DNA of 7,756 bases from Ramlibacter sp. (GTDB taxonomy: Bacteria; Pseudomonadota; Gammaproteobacteria; Burkholderiales; Burkholderiaceae_C). Shown here one piece after another: positions 6,001 to 7,756 of this stretch. The notes beneath the pieces were generated by a model. That model was not told the DNA's origin. It did not search any database and saw nothing but the letters and a program-made list of their open reading frames with translations. The number at the start of each line of letters is the position of its first letter. Position 1 is the first letter of the stretch. Location of the stretch: the NCBI GenBank assembly GCA_025351615.1, contig JANXVP010000296.1, positions 1 to 7,756 on the forward strand, written 5' to 3'. The position numbers were made by a program, and so were the translations under genes.

Positions 6001-6807
6001 ATGAAGCGCCTGTCCTTGCTTTTCGGCACGACTGCCATCGGCCTGCTGCTGGCCGGTTGCGCCACGTCCTTGTCCCCGGACCGGATCGCGGCGATCGTCG
6101 CCAGCCCCGACCGCAGCGCCGCCGACCGCGCCAACGACATCCGGCGCAAGCCGGCGGAAATGCTCACTTTCTTCGACGTGCGCCCCGGCATGGTCGCCCT
6201 GGACGTGAGCGCCGGCCGAGGCTACACGACCGAGCTGATCGCGCGCGCCGTCGGTCCCACTGGCAAGGTCTACGGCCAGACCGCGCCGCGCGACGCCAGC
6301 CGCGCACCGCCTGCGCAGCCCGAGGGCGTTGCCGCTCCGATGCCCGCGGCGACGGCCAGCCTCGCGCCGCCTCTGGCGCTGGCCGAGCGCGCGCGCAACC
6401 GTGCGACGTCGAACATCGTGCCGGTGGTCCGCCGCTTCGAAGACCCGGTCCCGCCCGAAGTGGCGGACGGCGCGCTAGACCTGGTCTCGCTGATCTTCAA
6501 CTACCACGACCTCGGCCACCTGGGGGTCGATCGGGCGCGCATGAACGATGCGATCTTCAATGGGCTCAAGCGCGGCGGCAGTTACGTGATCGCGGACCAC
6601 TCCGGCCGCAACGGCACCGGCATTTCGGAAGCCGGGACGCTGCACCGGATCGAGGAGGCTTTCGTGGTCGCCGAAGTGCAGGCGGCCGGCTTCCGGCTCG
6701 CAGCCAGCGGCAACTTCCTGCGCAACCCGTCCGACCCGCGCGACCGCAACACGCCCGAGCCGGCAATGCCGAAGGACGAATTCGTGCTCAAGTTCGTGAA
6801 GCCCTGA
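6001..6807 (+). CDS. Predicted lipoprotein with class I SAM-methyltransferase-like domain (COG4798 type)
   Basis: This 268-residue protein begins with a lipoprotein signal peptide: basic KR, a hydrophobic stretch, and the lipobox LLAGC with Cys20 as the probable lipidated residue. The body resembles the COG4798 family of predicted methyltransferases: RKPAEMLTFFDVRPGM, then a motif I-like VALDVSAGRGYTTE (Asp68, Gly72, Gly74), a GPTGKVYG strand, LVSLIFNYHDLGH, an IADHSGRNGTG segment followed by TLHRIEE, and the conserved tail LRNPSDPRDRN followed by DEFVLKFVKP. A low-complexity Ala/Pro-rich stretch lies at about residues 100-122. The start is 3 nt after the signal peptidase stop with no good Shine-Dalgarno, so translation is probably coupled. 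A SAM-binding fold attached to an exported lipoprotein is odd because SAM is cytoplasmic; the domain may bind another ligand or be inactive. Its substrate is unknown. Confidence 0.82.
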   Translation: MKRLSLLFGTTAIGLLLAGCATSLSPDRIAAIVASPDRSAADRANDIRRKPAEMLTFFDVRPGMVALDVSAGRGYTTELIARAVGPTGKVYGQTAPRDASRAPPAQPEGVAAPMPAATASLAPPLALAERARNRATSNIVPVVRRFEDPVPPEVADGALDLVSLIFNYHDLGHLGVDRARMNDAIFNGLKRGGSYVIADHSGRNGTGISEAGTLHRIEEAFVVAEVQAAGFRLAASGNFLRNPSDPRDRNTPEPAMPKDEFVLKFVKP

Positions 6808-6817
6808 GGGGAGGGTT

Positions 6818-6849
6818 GGCTCGACAAAGCAGTCGTTCCGGGTCGAGCC
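6818..6849. terminator. Perfect 8-bp inverted repeat between convergent genes, possible bidirectional terminator
   Basis: GGCTCGAC at 6818-6825 is exactly complementary to GTCGAGCC at 6842-6849, with a 16-nt loop. It sits 11 nt after the stop of the lipoprotein gene and 28 nt beyond the stop of the convergent esterase gene, the expected place for a shared terminator. Neither strand has a T-run after the stem and the loop is long, so termination strength is doubtful. Confidence 0.45.
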
Positions 6850-6876
6850 TGAGGTGATTGCATTGCGGCGTGGCCG

Positions 6877-7756
6877 CTAGGCGCGCGGATGCTCCAGAAA
6901 GAAGCGCAGCATTTCGGCGCTCGCATCGGGCCCGCGCTCATCGGTGTACGAGCCGCGTGAACTGCCGCCGGCCCAGGCATGCGGCGCGCCATGGACCACC
7001 CAGTGCTCCGCAAGCACCTGTCCACTGGCGTCGCGATGCACGAGGCGGGTGCTGCGGTGTCCGCCTGGCTGCTGGTGCTGTTCCACGGCCGGCATGATCG
7101 CGCTGTCGATGCTGGCGGCTGTCACCTGTTCGCCATTGCGCGGATGCACCGTCGAATCCGCATCGCCGTGAAAAACGATGGTCGGCACACGGCAGGCACT
7201 GGCGGTGGACCGGGAACCGTTGCCCTGCATTGCCGCCATCGCGGACGGCAGGTCGGAGGCGGCGCCAGCCGCCAGGCCGGAATGCACGCCGACCGCCGCA
7301 TACAGATCGGCATAGGTGGCGCCGAGGATCGCGGCCATCGCCCCGCCCGCTGAGAGCCCGGCCACATAGACCCGGTCCGGGTCGATGCGATGCTGCGCCA
7401 TTACCTGCCGCGTCATCCCGGCCAGCAGCGCCGGCTCGCCGCGCCCACGCTGCTGGTGGTTGTGCTTGAACCAGTTCCAGCAGCGTTGCGGATTAGCCTG
7501 CTGCGATTGCGCGGGGTACAACACGTAACAGCCCTGCGCCTGCGCCGCGTCGTTCATTGCGGTGCCGGCAGCGAAATCGTCCGGCGTCTGGGTACAGCCG
7601 TGCAGCATCACGACCAGTGGCAGCGGCTTGTCAGCTGCACCCGCGCCGGCCGGAATGTACAGCTTGTAATCGCGCTTGCCGCCGGGCATCGAAAAACTGC
7701 CGGCGATGAACTGCGCCTGCGGGCCTGGCGCCGATCCGCGATCCGGCAGTTCGCGC
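6877..7756 (-). CDS. PHB depolymerase-family esterase (alpha/beta hydrolase), N-terminus beyond the window
   Basis: The - strand frame is open from the right edge to TAG at 6877-6879, giving 292 visible residues. An ATG at 7687-7689 exists, but the frame continues upstream with family-like sequence (GPQAQFIAGSFSMPGGKRDY), so the true start is probably outside the window. The family hydrolyses esters, including poly(3-hydroxybutyrate) and acetyl- or feruloyl-xylan. Features in order are LPLVVMLHGCTQTPDDFAAG (oxyanion-hole region), RCWNWF, GLSAGGAMAA with nucleophile Ser at 7351-7353, HGDADSTVHP with the candidate catalytic Asp, and GAPHAWAGGS with His at 6979-6981, so a full triad can be placed. 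The tail LRFFLEHPRA is normal. Whether a signal peptide exists cannot be seen. The gene converges on the signal peptidase-lipoprotein unit. Polymer specificity cannot be read from the sequence; a general esterase role is equally possible. Confidence 0.88.
   Translation of the reverse strand, partial: RELPDRGSAPGPQAQFIAGSFSMPGGKRDYKLYIPAGAGAADKPLPLVVMLHGCTQTPDDFAAGTAMNDAAQAQGCYVLYPAQSQQANPQRCWNWFKHNHQQRGRGEPALLAGMTRQVMAQHRIDPDRVYVAGLSAGGAMAAILGATYADLYAAVGVHSGLAAGAASDLPSAMAAMQGNGSRSTASACRVPTIVFHGDADSTVHPRNGEQVTAASIDSAIMPAVEQHQQPGGHRSTRLVHRDASGQVLAEHWVVHGAPHAWAGGSSRGSYTDERGPDASAEMLRFFLEHPRA

Noticed and set aside
7687..7689. ATG as the start of the esterase gene
   Set aside because: The frame stays open to the window edge with family-like residues upstream, so the start probably lies outside.

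Overview
This is a GC-rich, gene-dense bacterial window with eight protein-coding genes: seven on the + strand and one, cut by the right edge, on the - strand. No rRNA, tRNA, insertion sequence or CRISPR array was seen. The neighbouring aroE and mtgA genes, the strong GC preference at third codon positions, and two tandem periplasmic receptors of the Bug (TctC) family point to a betaproteobacterium, most likely of the order Burkholderiales, where Bug receptors are greatly expanded. This placement is inferred from gene content and was not tested by a search.

Layout. Positions 1-929 hold housekeeping genes: the 3' end of aroE (shikimate dehydrogenase), then mtgA (monofunctional peptidoglycan glycosyltransferase) 4 nt later. 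Positions 982-5210 hold a compact co-directional catabolic cassette: two Bug solute-binding receptors, an HpcH/HpaI-family aldolase and a fumarase/aspartase-superfamily lyase resembling 3-carboxymuconate cycloisomerase. Gaps inside the cassette are 18-25 nt, so it is probably one operon. It ends at an imperfect hairpin (5229-5257). A second, short transcription unit (5329-6807) follows, with a candidate extended -10 promoter: a type I signal peptidase and, 3 nt after its stop, a lipoprotein with a methyltransferase-like fold. A second hairpin (6818-6849) separates this unit from the convergent PHB-depolymerase-type esterase gene on the - strand.

How the genes may work together. The Bug receptors would capture an organic acid, probably a di- or tricarboxylate or related compound, in the periplasm. 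The lyase would eliminate or isomerise it, and the aldolase would release pyruvate or a related 2-oxo acid. No TctA/TctB membrane components and no regulator lie in the window, so the receptors would have to use a permease encoded elsewhere or serve as sensors. The substrate cannot be read from the sequence, and this orphan cassette is the best candidate for an undescribed pathway here. Also worth a second look are the atypical active-site loops of the lyase, the predicted export of a SAM-methyltransferase-like lipoprotein, a basic Gln/Pro-rich insertion in MtgA, and a pair of 10-bp direct repeats placed over the candidate promoter of the signal peptidase gene.
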